NCBI GenBank assembly: GCA_002297545.1
Contig: DBLZ01000126.1
Span: 1-37,304 of the forward strand
Source: Prevotellaceae bacterium UBA711
GTDB lineage: Bacteria; Bacteroidota; Bacteroidia; Bacteroidales; Bacteroidaceae
Direction of reading: 5' to 3'
DNA: 37,304 nt
In this document: piece after piece, positions 8,369 through 16,236 of the stretch
Layout of the letters: each line of letters begins with the position of its first letter
Position numbering within the stretch: the first letter of the stretch is position 1
Made by a program: the position numbers and the translations under genes
The notes under the pieces: model-generated
The model's database searches: none
What the model saw: the letters and a program-made list of their open reading frames with translations, nothing else
What the model was told of the DNA's origin: nothing

Positions 8369-11317
8369 ATGAAGAAATCCTATGCGATCCTATCGCTGTT
8401 CCTTGCCGCAAGCCTGTGTGTCAAGGCAGATGTCCTTACTACGGACTACACCGTTGCCACAAAGGGCGCTCAGCTAACCTCCGAGGTATCGGCAGGTACG
8501 TACATAATATCCGGTATCGACCAGAGCAACCGGGAGTTCTATCTCTACGACAATGGCACTCAGGTGAAGGGCAGCGCCTCTTATCCTGTCGACCGTGAGT
8601 CCACCGCCACTTTTCTGTGGACACTCACTGCCCAGGGCAGCGAGTGGGTGATCATGAACGTTGGCACTGGAGCCATCATAAACTTGGGCGGCAGCAATGG
8701 CAGCGCCGTCAAGACGGGCGCCACAGAGCAGACCAACGCCATACACTTCGGCACGGATGGTTATATGACCATACTTAATGCGAACGGTCAGGCCATAGAC
8801 ATGACGGCCAACGGAGCCAATCCCACCACATGGAAGGGCACTACAACACCGTCCGGTTCCCGTCGCCTCAAGATCTACGCTGCCGAGAACGTCACCAAGA
8901 AGCAGTCCAGAACACTCAGCCTTGTACCCGCTCCCAAGTCCGCTATTGTGGGGGACGGTGAGTTGACTCTGAAGAAGGGCTTCACCATTTCCGTCAGCTT
9001 TGCCGATGCCGACACCCGGCAGAACGTGCTGGCCGATGTGGCACGCTTTATGACCACCATGGACGAGGCCACCGGCCTTGCTCCGGTTGTGATGGACGGA
9101 CAGGCCGACATCACCATCTCCGAGAATGCGGAGTTGGCAGTCGAGGGCTATGTGCTGGACATTACCGCCACAGGTGTCACCATCGAGGCTTCCACTTCAG
9201 ATGGCGTCTTCTATGCCATGCAGAGCCTCATGCGTCTGCTGCCTCCCAACGTAGTTCTTGGCAAGAAGGTGGAGCAGGCATACGCCCTGCCTGTTGCCCG
9301 CATAGAGGACGAACCCCGTTTCTCCTATCGTGGATTTATGCTGGACGTGAGCCGTCACTTCTTCACCATTGAAGAGGTCAAGAGGATGATAGACCTGATG
9401 GCCATCTACAAGATGAACATCTTCCATTGGCACCTGACCGACGACCAGGGGTGGCGTGCCGAGATCAAGCGCTATCCCAAGCTCACCACCACCGGTGCTA
9501 CCCGTAAGAGCAGCTACGACACCCCCATACGCAAGATTATAGAGAACGGTCAGGTCTACTGGACCGGTGAGGGAGCACAGACAGGCAAGCCCTACGGCCC
9601 GTTCTTCTACACCCAGGAGGAGATGAAGGAAATCGTGGCCTACGCTGCAGAGCGTCATATAGACGTGTTGCCCGAGGTGGATATGCCCGGACACTTTGTC
9701 GCCGCACTGGCTGCCTATCCCGAGTATAGCTGCAATCCCGGCTCCACTCCCGAGGTATGGATCAACGGAGGCATCAGTTCCACCGTCCTGAATGTTGCCA
9801 ATCCCCAGGCTGTGGAGTTTGCCAAGAACGTCATCACCGAATTGGCCGAGATATTCCCGTACCCCTACTTTCACATCGGCGGTGACGAGTGTCCCACCAC
9901 CCAGTGGGAGAACAACGCCGACTGCCAGCAGAAACTGAAGGAGCTGGGCAAGACCAGTTACCGTGCCCTGCAGACCGAATTCATCCGCGAGATCAACCAG
10001 CACCTGGCCTCTTTGGGCAAGAAGATGGTATGTTGGAACGAGAGCATCACGGAGTCCGGTGCCGACCTCGACCTGATGAAGGCCTCCGGTGCCACCATCA
10101 TGTGCTGGAACCCCTGCCAAAGCGGTGCCGCCAAGGCCGCGCAGCTGGGCCTGAATGCCATCATCACGGAGTGGGGTAGCGGTTGCTACTATATCAATCG
10201 CAAGCAGAGCAACGACTATGGCGAGCCCGGAGCGGCAGGGTCTGGCAACGGCAACGTGGCAGCCACCTACAACTATCAGCCCGTTCCTGCCAACGTCTCT
10301 GCCGATGCCGCCAAGTACTATATCGGTGTCCAGGCCACGTTCTGGACCGAGCATGTCAGCAGCAACGAGTATCTCGAGTACCTGGCTCTGCCGCGTTTCA
10401 TGTGTGTTGCCGAGGCAGGTTGGACCCCTCAGGACCAGAAGGACTGGGCCGGCTTCGTACGTCGCATGACAGTGGAAACCGAGATGCTCTCCCTGGGCGA
10501 TTATGTGTTCGCACGCCATTGGATGCAGGACTATGTGCCCCGTCAGGCACCGGCTTCCGACATTGCCGACGGTAATGTGGTATCGTTCACCAATATGAGC
10601 GCGGACCGTGGTCGTTGCATGGCCGACAACAACGGCACGCTCAATGCCCAAGGCTCCGAGTGCACGGCATGGACACTGGAGCAGGCTTCTGCCGGGAACA
10701 ACACGTATTACATCAGGAGCAACGTCAGCGATAAGTACCTCTATGCCGCCAATGGCAATTCAGGCACGCAGGTGGAGCTGAATGCCACGAACAAGACGGC
10801 TTGGGCCTTCGACACCAGCACATTTGCCGGCAATGTGGCCATCTGCTACGGTAATGTCAGCGGCAATGCCATTAACAACAATGTGTCCAACACCACCAAG
10901 GCCCGCCTCTTTGCCCACGGTACCGGCAATGGCGCATCCTTCTGGGCAATGGAGCCGTTCGAGGGGCGCGACAAGTTGGCCGATGGCGAGAGCGGAGTCC
11001 TGGCCTATCACTACACATATCTCGGCCTGAGCCTCCTGCGCAAAGAGTTCATTCTGGAGAAGGGCACGCCCTATCCCGCTTGTGCTGACTATGTGCCCGA
11101 GGGTTACAAGTTGGCTTCTGCCGCACCGGTTTCCGGCACCGTAAGCGTCAAGAGCGAAAGGGTGGAAATCCCCGTGATACCCGATCCTGAGACAGGTATC
11201 TCTGACGTCCGTCCCGTGCCCACCGTCAATGCCATCTATAATCTCAATGGCCAGCGTCTCGCTGCGCCACGCCCGGGGATAAATATCATCAATGGCAAAA
11301 AGGTAATGGTCAAGTAA
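8369..11317 (+). CDS. GH20 beta-N-acetylhexosaminidase with flanking ricin-like regions
   Basis: This 982-residue secreted enzyme has a signal peptide (about 20 residues), then a ricin-type beta-trefoil-like region (about 30-170; TYIISGIDQSNREFYLYDNG). A GH20b domain follows (about 185-310), then a GH20 catalytic barrel from FSYRGFMLDVSRHFF. Catalytic residues are Asp506 and Glu507 in HIGGDE, with the substrate-side motif HWHLTDDQGWR also intact. It should remove terminal beta-linked GlcNAc or GalNAc. A second ricin-like region (about 740-880; TYYIRSNVSDKYLYAANGNS) follows. The tail, starting GISDV and ending GINIINGKKVMVK, resembles Prevotella C-terminal export or anchoring tails and that of the C10 protease at 32230. 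It probably shares a transcript with the sulfatase and ends at the strong terminator at 11399-11427. Confidence 0.92.
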   Translation: MKKSYAILSLFLAASLCVKADVLTTDYTVATKGAQLTSEVSAGTYIISGIDQSNREFYLYDNGTQVKGSASYPVDRESTATFLWTLTAQGSEWVIMNVGTGAIINLGGSNGSAVKTGATEQTNAIHFGTDGYMTILNANGQAIDMTANGANPTTWKGTTTPSGSRRLKIYAAENVTKKQSRTLSLVPAPKSAIVGDGELTLKKGFTISVSFADADTRQNVLADVARFMTTMDEATGLAPVVMDGQADITISENAELAVEGYVLDITATGVTIEASTSDGVFYAMQSLMRLLPPNVVLGKKVEQAYALPVARIEDEPRFSYRGFMLDVSRHFFTIEEVKRMIDLMAIYKMNIFHWHLTDDQGWRAEIKRYPKLTTTGATRKSSYDTPIRKIIENGQVYWTGEGAQTGKPYGPFFYTQEEMKEIVAYAAERHIDVLPEVDMPGHFVAALAAYPEYSCNPGSTPEVWINGGISSTVLNVANPQAVEFAKNVITELAEIFPYPYFHIGGDECPTTQWENNADCQQKLKELGKTSYRALQTEFIREINQHLASLGKKMVCWNESITESGADLDLMKASGATIMCWNPCQSGAAKAAQLGLNAIITEWGSGCYYINRKQSNDYGEPGAAGSGNGNVAATYNYQPVPANVSADAAKYYIGVQATFWTEHVSSNEYLEYLALPRFMCVAEAGWTPQDQKDWAGFVRRMTVETEMLSLGDYVFARHWMQDYVPRQAPASDIADGNVVSFTNMSADRGRCMADNNGTLNAQGSECTAWTLEQASAGNNTYYIRSNVSDKYLYAANGNSGTQVELNATNKTAWAFDTSTFAGNVAICYGNVSGNAINNNVSNTTKARLFAHGTGNGASFWAMEPFEGRDKLADGESGVLAYHYTYLGLSLLRKEFILEKGTPYPACADYVPEGYKLASAAPVSGTVSVKSERVEIPVIPDPETGISDVRPVPTVNAIYNLNGQRLAAPRPGINIINGKKVMVK

Positions 11318-11398
11318 GACAGATCCCTATGTACGGACGAGGCTCTTCTCCTTATTATATATATCAATGTGGGATGAGCCTTTGAACGAAATTACATG

Positions 11399-11427
11399 AA
11401 CCGCGCTCTCGGGCGCGGTTTTTTTTT
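11399..11427 (+). terminator. Intrinsic terminator after the GH20 gene
   Basis: AACCGCGC (11399-11406) pairs with GCGCGGTT (11413-11420) around a 6-nt loop, followed by a run of nine T (11419-11427). It closes the sulfatase-GH20 transcript 80 nt after the stop. The T-run directly abuts the mntP promoter box. Confidence 0.92.
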
Positions 11428-11428
11428 G

Positions 11429-11436
11429 TACCTTTG
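11429..11436 (+). promoter_or_regulatory. -7 promoter box for mntP
   Basis: TACCTTTG at 11429-11436 begins one base after the terminator T-run. Only 8 nt separate it from the mntP ATG at 11445, predicting a leader of about 5 nt. The -33 position falls inside the terminator hairpin. There is no room for the manganese-sensing yybP-ykoY riboswitch that precedes mntP in many other bacteria. Confidence 0.7.
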
Positions 11437-11444
11437 CACCCGAT

Positions 11445-12005
11445 ATGGGAATTGCAGAGATACTGTTGTTGGCCGTCGGCGTCTCCATGGATGCCTTTGC
11501 CGTGTCTATAGCCAAGGGCATCAGCGCCGGTAGGGCGCGTGTCGGGCAGGCATTGACCGCCGGACTGTGGTTTGGCGGCTTCCAGGCGTTGATGCCTTTG
11601 CTGGGCTTCTTCTTCGGTCGTAGCTTTGCAGCCGTCATTGGCGCATGGGATCATTGGGTGGCCTTTGCATTGCTCACCTTCATAGGCGGCAATATGGTGC
11701 GCGAGGCATTGTTCGGTGGCGAGGAACATGTGTCGGCCGACTTTTCTTTCAGGTCTATGCTTTCCTTGGCCATAGCCACCAGCATAGACGCACTGGCGGT
11801 AGGCGTGTCTTTTGCTTGTCTGAAGATATCCGTATGGATGCCCGTTGCCATCATAGGACTTGTTACCATGGCGTTCTCCGTTGCGGGGGTGTACCTGGGC
11901 AATGTCTTCGGGCTCAGGTTTCGCTCCAAGGCAGGTCTGGCCGGAGGGGTGGTGCTGATGCTCATAGGTCTGAACATCCTGTGGGAACACACCATGCAGT
12001 CCTGA
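11445..12005 (+). CDS. mntP: Manganese efflux pump MntP
   Basis: This 186-residue inner-membrane protein belongs to the MntP (YebN) family, which exports Mn2+ to limit its toxicity. It has six predicted transmembrane segments arranged as two similar halves. Each half carries the hallmark motif: VSMDAFAVSIAKG with Asp16, and ATSIDALAVGVSFA with Asp115; both Asp are functionally important in the E. coli protein. The size matches the family (about 188 residues). It starts almost at its own promoter box, has no riboswitch-length leader, and looks monocistronic. Downstream lies a 390-nt gene-free stretch that contains the first AACCGGTT array. Confidence 0.93.
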   Translation: MGIAEILLLAVGVSMDAFAVSIAKGISAGRARVGQALTAGLWFGGFQALMPLLGFFFGRSFAAVIGAWDHWVAFALLTFIGGNMVREALFGGEEHVSADFSFRSMLSLAIATSIDALAVGVSFACLKISVWMPVAIIGLVTMAFSVAGVYLGNVFGLRFRSKAGLAGGVVLMLIGLNILWEHTMQS

Positions 12006-12080
12006 CCCGTAATCTACACCGTGCCGACTGGCACACCATGCTGGATGCCGCTGGCCGCCTCGTGTGGCAGGTATTTTATA

Positions 12081-12154
12081 AACCGGTTTTCCCGTGCTCA
12101 GGAACCGGTTTGTTCAGCCGCATAAACCGGTTCTTTGATATGGATAAACCGGTT
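12081..12154. repeat. Array 1: four AACCGGTT palindromes at exact 22-bp period
   Basis: Identical 8-bp palindromes AACCGGTT lie at 12081-12088, 12103-12110, 12125-12132 and 12147-12154. Each start is exactly 22 bp from the next, leaving 14-bp spacers that differ from one another. Most cores are extended by A or T to AAACCGGTTT. The whole array is intergenic, 75 nt after mntP and about 200 nt before the next promoter box. A second array of the same design is at 24515-24588. The period equals about two DNA turns, so all cores would lie on one face of the helix. Confidence 0.95.
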
Positions 12155-12352
12155 TGTTCCGAAGCCATGCCACATGAACAAGGCCAGGTCTTCGCATGCC
12201 GTGGACGAAGGCCTCGGGAAGGCCTGCCTATTTAGTCACAGCGATGCCGGTCGCTCTTGCCATACAGCTGCGTCCGACTTTGTCGGGCGCGATGTGTGGA
12301 CAAACAATGCTAAATCTCTGCCCGCATGTTTTCGGCTTTCGCTTTTTTATCG

Positions 12353-12360
12353 TATATTTG
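12353..12360 (+). promoter_or_regulatory. -7 promoter box for the 4-alpha-glucanotransferase gene
   Basis: TATATTTG at 12353-12360 fits TAnnTTTG and lies 35 nt before the ATG at 12396. A purine-rich AGGAGA lies at 12371-12376, somewhat far from the start codon for a ribosome-binding role. Confidence 0.6.
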
Positions 12361-12395
12361 TGTGGATAATAGGAGACATACATTGTTATTTCGAT

Positions 12396-15140
12396 ATGAA
12401 ACTGCAATTCAAACTGGAGTACCGTACCGACTGGGGACAGGACATACGTGTGGAAATAATGGTGGAACACAGGCGTGGTTCCGAGATGGTGTACACACAC
12501 ATGCTGAACACGGCGGACGGGCAGAACTGGGAAGGCGAGGTGGTTCTGCACGAGAAGGAAGCCCGCGCTTTTCGTTACAGATATCTCGTGGCCGCAGGCG
12601 ACGAGGTGGTACGCCGCGAGTGGAACGGGGTGCCACGTACGTTCATCTATGCGCAGGACAAGACGTTCCTGCTTCACGACTATTGGAAAGACGTCCCGGC
12701 CCTCGGCCATCTGTATTCATCGGCCTATGGCCATTGCGTGGCTCAAGTACCGTCCGGCGACCCGGAGATGTCGTATTATGACCGTACGTTGTTCTTCCGT
12801 GTGCAAGCCCCCCAGTTGGGGAAGGGCCAGCAACTTGCCTTGATAGGCTCCCTGCCTCAGTTGGGCGGATGGGTGCCAGTGCGTGCGTTGAGGATGAACC
12901 GTGGCGGCATGCACGAGTGGTGTCTGGCTCTGAGTGCCGCTGGACTGCAATTCCCTTTTGAGTATAAATATGTGGTGGTGGACGAAGTCAGCGGAGAACT
13001 GCTTGCATGGGAGGAGGGAGACAACCGCCATTCGCCTGCTGTGGGTACCAACATTTCGGAGTTGTGGGGAGCACAGGCCTCCGTACAGTCGATACCCAAG
13101 GACGGTACGTTGCTGGCCTCCAACACGGTGCAGGTAATCTGGGACCACAGTCTGCGTGTGCCATACGAACATTGGAAGGTGGCAGGTGTTGTAATCCCTG
13201 TTTTCTCTCTGCGCAGCCGTGGCAGTCAGGGCGTGGGCGACTTCGGCGACCTGCGCATGCTTGTGGACTGGGCCTGTCGCACGGAGATGCGCATGATACA
13301 GTTGCTGCCCATCTACGACACCACACAGACCGGTACGTGGACCGACTGCTATCCCTACAATGCCATCAGCATCTATGCCCTGCATCCCTTATATGTGGAC
13401 GTCCGGCAGCTGCCGGCCATCGCCGATGAAGCTTTCATGCAGGAGTATGAAAATGAGCGTGCGGAGTTGAACGCCCTGCCGCAGATGGACTATGAACGTG
13501 CGATAGGCCTGAAGTTGCGTTACCTTCATCGCCTCTACGAACAGGAGGGCGACGCACAGTTGGCTACGGCGTCGTGCCGCGAGTTTGTTCGTGGCAACGA
13601 GGACTGGCTTGTGCCATACAGCGTATTCTGCCATCGTCGCGATACCGAGGGCACCAGCTGTTTCCGGACATGGAGTGTACTGTCGGAATATGACCGTGTG
13701 CAGGCTGCGGAGTATGCGGATGCCAATGCTGTTGAGGTGCGCTTCTTTGTCTTCGTCCAGTATCTCCTGTCAAGACAGTTGGCGGACACCACGGCCTATG
13801 CCCGTGCGCATGGTGTGGTGCTCAAGGGCGACATACCGATAGGCATCTCGCGCACCAGCGTGGAGGCATGGACAGAGCCCGAGTACTTCAATATGCAAGG
13901 CTCGGCAGGAGCACCACCGGACGACTTCAGTGTAGACGGTCAGAACTGGGGCTTTCCCACGTACAACTGGAGGCGTATGCAGCAGGACGGCAACCGATGG
14001 TGGATACGCCGCTTTACCAAGATGGCCGACTATTTCGATGCCTATCGCATAGACCACGTGCTGGGCTTCTTCCGTATATGGGAAATCCCCGTTTCGGCCA
14101 GGAGTGGGTTGTTGGGGCACTTTGCTCCGTGCCTGCCGTTGAGTATGGAAGAGATAGAAGGTTTCGGGCTGCATTGGCGCGAGAAATTCTTCTCACGCCC
14201 CTACATCACAGATCATTTCCTGCGTAGTCTGTGCAGCGAACAGAGCATAGTCGAGGAGGTGCGTTCACGTTACCTGGAGGCGGAGGGACCGGACTGGTAT
14301 GCCCTGTTGCCGGAATACGGGACGGAGCAGCAGGTGTATGCCCACTTTGGGAACATTGATGGCGATGAACGAGCCGTCAAGGTACGTGGCGTTCTGTGTA
14401 AACTCATACAGAACATTCTCTTCATCCCTATGGGCGAGGGCTATGTTCCGCGCATAGCCGCACAGCAGACCTATGTGTATGAGTCACTTTCGCCTGCCGA
14501 GAAAGAAGCCTTCAACCGCCTGTACGAGGACTTCTATTATCATCGTCACAATGACTTCTGGGGCACGGAGGCCATGAAGAAGTTGCCCTCTTTGGTGGAG
14601 GCCACCCACATGTTGTGCTGTGCGGAAGATTTGGGTATGGTGCCTGCATGCGTGGAGCCTGTCTTGAAGCGTCTGCGCATCCTGTCTCTGGAGATACAGA
14701 CGATGCCCAAGGAGTATGGCGTGCGCTTTGGCCGTCTGGAGAACAATCCATACATGTCCGTAGCAACGATCTTCACTCATGACATGCCGACGTTGCGTCT
14801 CTGGTGGCAGGAGAACGAGGAAAGACGCCAGCAGTTCTACAACGAGATGTTGCAGAAGGATGGCCGTGCTCCAGAGGTGATGCCAGGATGGTTGTGCGAG
14901 GAAGTGGTGTCGCGCCACCTGTTTTCTCCATCCATGTTGTGTCTGATATCATTGCAGGATTGGCTGTCCATGGACGAGTGCCTTCGTGCTGAAAATCTTG
15001 AAATGGAACGTATCAACGTTCCGGCCAACCCACGTCACTATTGGCGTTACCGCATGCACCTGACCATAGAGCAATTGCTGGATGCCGGAGAACTCAACGA
15101 CCGGATAAGCTTCATGGTCAAGCGAAGCGGACGTGCTTAG
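12396..15140 (+). CDS. malQ: 4-alpha-glucanotransferase (GH77, DPE2-like) with two N-terminal CBM20 domains
   Basis: This 914-residue protein, with no signal peptide, is a cytoplasmic disproportionating enzyme that moves alpha-1,4-glucan segments between maltodextrins or to glucose. The first about 235 residues contain two CBM20 starch-binding modules (KLQFKLEYRTDWGQDIRVE; LFFRVQAPQ...IGSLPQLGGW). A GH77 barrel follows: VFSLRSRGSQGVGDFGDL, GDIPIGISRTSVEAW, FDAYRIDHVLGFFRIWEIP with the nucleophile Asp553, CAEDLGMVP with acid/base Glu744, and THDM with His795 and Asp796. This layout matches plant DPE2 and Bacteroidetes homologues and is much longer than E. coli-type MalQ. The start at 12396 is chosen because it begins the first CBM20; upstream in-frame residues are unrelated. 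No other starch gene is adjacent. Confidence 0.93.
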   Translation: MKLQFKLEYRTDWGQDIRVEIMVEHRRGSEMVYTHMLNTADGQNWEGEVVLHEKEARAFRYRYLVAAGDEVVRREWNGVPRTFIYAQDKTFLLHDYWKDVPALGHLYSSAYGHCVAQVPSGDPEMSYYDRTLFFRVQAPQLGKGQQLALIGSLPQLGGWVPVRALRMNRGGMHEWCLALSAAGLQFPFEYKYVVVDEVSGELLAWEEGDNRHSPAVGTNISELWGAQASVQSIPKDGTLLASNTVQVIWDHSLRVPYEHWKVAGVVIPVFSLRSRGSQGVGDFGDLRMLVDWACRTEMRMIQLLPIYDTTQTGTWTDCYPYNAISIYALHPLYVDVRQLPAIADEAFMQEYENERAELNALPQMDYERAIGLKLRYLHRLYEQEGDAQLATASCREFVRGNEDWLVPYSVFCHRRDTEGTSCFRTWSVLSEYDRVQAAEYADANAVEVRFFVFVQYLLSRQLADTTAYARAHGVVLKGDIPIGISRTSVEAWTEPEYFNMQGSAGAPPDDFSVDGQNWGFPTYNWRRMQQDGNRWWIRRFTKMADYFDAYRIDHVLGFFRIWEIPVSARSGLLGHFAPCLPLSMEEIEGFGLHWREKFFSRPYITDHFLRSLCSEQSIVEEVRSRYLEAEGPDWYALLPEYGTEQQVYAHFGNIDGDERAVKVRGVLCKLIQNILFIPMGEGYVPRIAAQQTYVYESLSPAEKEAFNRLYEDFYYHRHNDFWGTEAMKKLPSLVEATHMLCCAEDLGMVPACVEPVLKRLRILSLEIQTMPKEYGVRFGRLENNPYMSVATIFTHDMPTLRLWWQENEERRQQFYNEMLQKDGRAPEVMPGWLCEEVVSRHLFSPSMLCLISLQDWLSMDECLRAENLEMERINVPANPRHYWRYRMHLTIEQLLDAGELNDRISFMVKRSGRA

Positions 15141-15172
15141 CCGGCATGCCGTGCACATTTTCCCGATATATG

Positions 15173-15213
15173 AAGCGGGAGTCTGTCGCAATTCTGCCGG
15201 CAGGCTCCCGCTT
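15173..15213. terminator. Inverted repeat between convergent malQ and panB
   Basis: AAGCGGGAG (15173-15181) pairs with CTCCCGCTT (15205-15213) in the 96-nt gap between the two converging genes. Its loop includes further short complementarity. A bidirectional terminator is likely; the T-tract is short. Confidence 0.75.
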
Positions 15214-15236
15214 TGGTTCTCGTGTCACAGAGGGCT

Positions 15237-16055
15237 TCAGTAGCATTCTCCTTCGCTGGGGAAGTTCTCGCTTTTGACATCGGTGATGTACTGGCCGATG
15301 GCGTCCGTCATGACCGTGAAGAGGTCGGCATAACGGCGCAGAAACTTGGGAGAGAACCCCTTGTTCATGCCCAGCATGTCGTGTACCACCAGCACCTGAC
15401 CGTCGGCAGGGCCTGCTCCTATTCCTATGACTGGAATGGTTAGCTCGTTGCATACACGGCTGCACAGCTCGGCGGGAATTTTTTCCAGCACCAGGGCAAA
15501 GCAGCCTGCATCCTCCAGGGCGTGTGCATCGGAAATCAGCTTCTCGGCCTCGGCACTCTCCTTGGCACGTACGGCGTATGTTCCGAATTTGTTGATGCTC
15601 TGCGGCATCAGTCCCAGGTGACCCATCACGGGGATGCCTGCGTCCAGTATGGCGTGGATGGTGTCGATGAATTCCACGCCGCCCTCCAACTTGAGTGCAT
15701 CGGCATGGCTTGCCTTCATGATGCGTATGGCATTGGCAACACCCTCGGTGCGTCCCACCTGGTAGGAACCGAACGGCATGTCGCAGACCACCAGTGCACG
15801 CTTGGCTCCGCGCACTACGCTCTTGGCATGGTATATCATTTGGTCCACGCTGATGGGCAGGGTGGTCATATTGCCTGCCATCACGTTGGATGCGCTGTCG
15901 CCCACCAGTATTATGTCCATGCCGGCCTGGTCCACTATCTGGGCCATGGTGTAGTCATAGGCAGTGAGCATGGCAATCTTCTTGCCCTGCTGCTTCATCT
16001 CCATAAGTCTGTGGGTGGTGACCTTGCGAGTATCCTCTATCAAGTAAGTTGACAT
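15237..16055 (-). CDS. panB: 3-methyl-2-oxobutanoate hydroxymethyltransferase
   Basis: This 272-residue enzyme makes ketopantoate from alpha-ketoisovalerate and 5,10-methylenetetrahydrofolate, the first committed step of pantothenate and coenzyme A synthesis. The TIM-barrel motifs are intact: MLTAYDYTMAQIVDQAG, LVGDSASNVMAGNMTTLP with the metal-binding Asp, DMPFGSYQV, ALKLEGG, GHLGLMPQSINKFGTY, LVLEKIPAEL and GIGAGPADGQVLVVHDMLGM. The start MSTYLIEDTRKVTTHRL at 16055 matches family length. The frame stays open to 16310, but that stretch crosses the promoter. A strong GGAGG motif (16070-16065) precedes the start by about 9 nt, unusual in a phylum where such sites are rare. It is divergent from addA. 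No other pantothenate gene is nearby. Confidence 0.96.
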   Translation of the reverse strand: MSTYLIEDTRKVTTHRLMEMKQQGKKIAMLTAYDYTMAQIVDQAGMDIILVGDSASNVMAGNMTTLPISVDQMIYHAKSVVRGAKRALVVCDMPFGSYQVGRTEGVANAIRIMKASHADALKLEGGVEFIDTIHAILDAGIPVMGHLGLMPQSINKFGTYAVRAKESAEAEKLISDAHALEDAGCFALVLEKIPAELCSRVCNELTIPVIGIGAGPADGQVLVVHDMLGMNKGFSPKFLRRYADLFTVMTDAIGQYITDVKSENFPSEGECY

Positions 16056-16064
16056 GGTTAAATA

Positions 16065-16070
16065 CCTCCT
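16065..16070 (-). promoter_or_regulatory. Shine-Dalgarno-like site before panB
   Basis: On the minus strand AGGAGG (16070-16065) sits 9 nt upstream of the panB ATG at 16055. It supports that start over in-frame upstream ATGs. Most genes in this window lack such a site. Confidence 0.7.
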
Positions 16071-16112
16071 ATAATATATATATGTAATGTATGTAGTAGC
16101 TAATGCGTCTTG

Positions 16113-16143
16113 CAAAGGTACGACATTTTGCTGTATGGGCAAA
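16113..16143 (-). promoter_or_regulatory. panB promoter, both elements present
   Basis: On the minus strand TTTG (16143-16140) is followed after 19 nt by TACCTTTG (16120-16113), a full match to the Bacteroides -33/-7 pattern. The predicted leader before 16055 is about 54 nt and AT-rich. Confidence 0.82.
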
Positions 16144-16205
16144 GCGGAGCCAAGGTAAATGGGGACAAATGCGATGAGAAAGGGGGCGTTGTCGTTTTTT
16201 TTACA

Positions 16206-16213
16206 TATCTTTG
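16206..16213 (+). promoter_or_regulatory. -7 promoter box for addAB
   Basis: TATCTTTG at 16206-16213 fits TAnnTTTG, preceded by a T-rich run. The predicted leader before the addA ATG at 16237 is about 20 nt. It lies about 90 bp from the divergent panB promoter. Confidence 0.65.
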
Positions 16214-16236
16214 TACGCGTAAGTGCAGGAACGCAA

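Larger units (their letters stand above)
12006..12395. other. 390-nt gene-free region downstream of mntP
   Basis: This stretch holds a small hairpin (GTGCC/GGCAC, 12022-12035), the four-unit AACCGGTT array at 12081-12154, and the promoter of the glucanotransferase gene at 12353-12360. An in-frame ATG at 12135 would extend the glucanotransferase through this region, but the added residues do not resemble the family. No small gene with convincing codon use was found. Confidence 0.7.

Noticed and set aside
9197..10651. Long antisense ORF (484 codons) inside the GH20 gene
   Set aside because: It lies wholly opposite a clear GH20 domain, with no recognisable protein features; GC-rich codon bias opens the antisense frame.
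6772..11317. Complete polysaccharide utilisation locus
   Set aside because: No SusC, SusD or dedicated regulator genes are present near the sulfatase and GH20 genes.
11429..11445. yybP-ykoY manganese riboswitch before mntP
   Set aside because: The leader is about 5 nt, leaving no room for it, and the upstream sequence is a terminator.
12081..12154. CRISPR array
   Set aside because: Repeats are only 8-10 bp and spacers 14 bp, far too short, and there are no cas genes in the window.
12135..12395. N-terminal extension of the glucanotransferase from an ATG at 12135
   Set aside because: The added residues do not resemble the family, and the extension spans the promoter box and part of the palindrome array.
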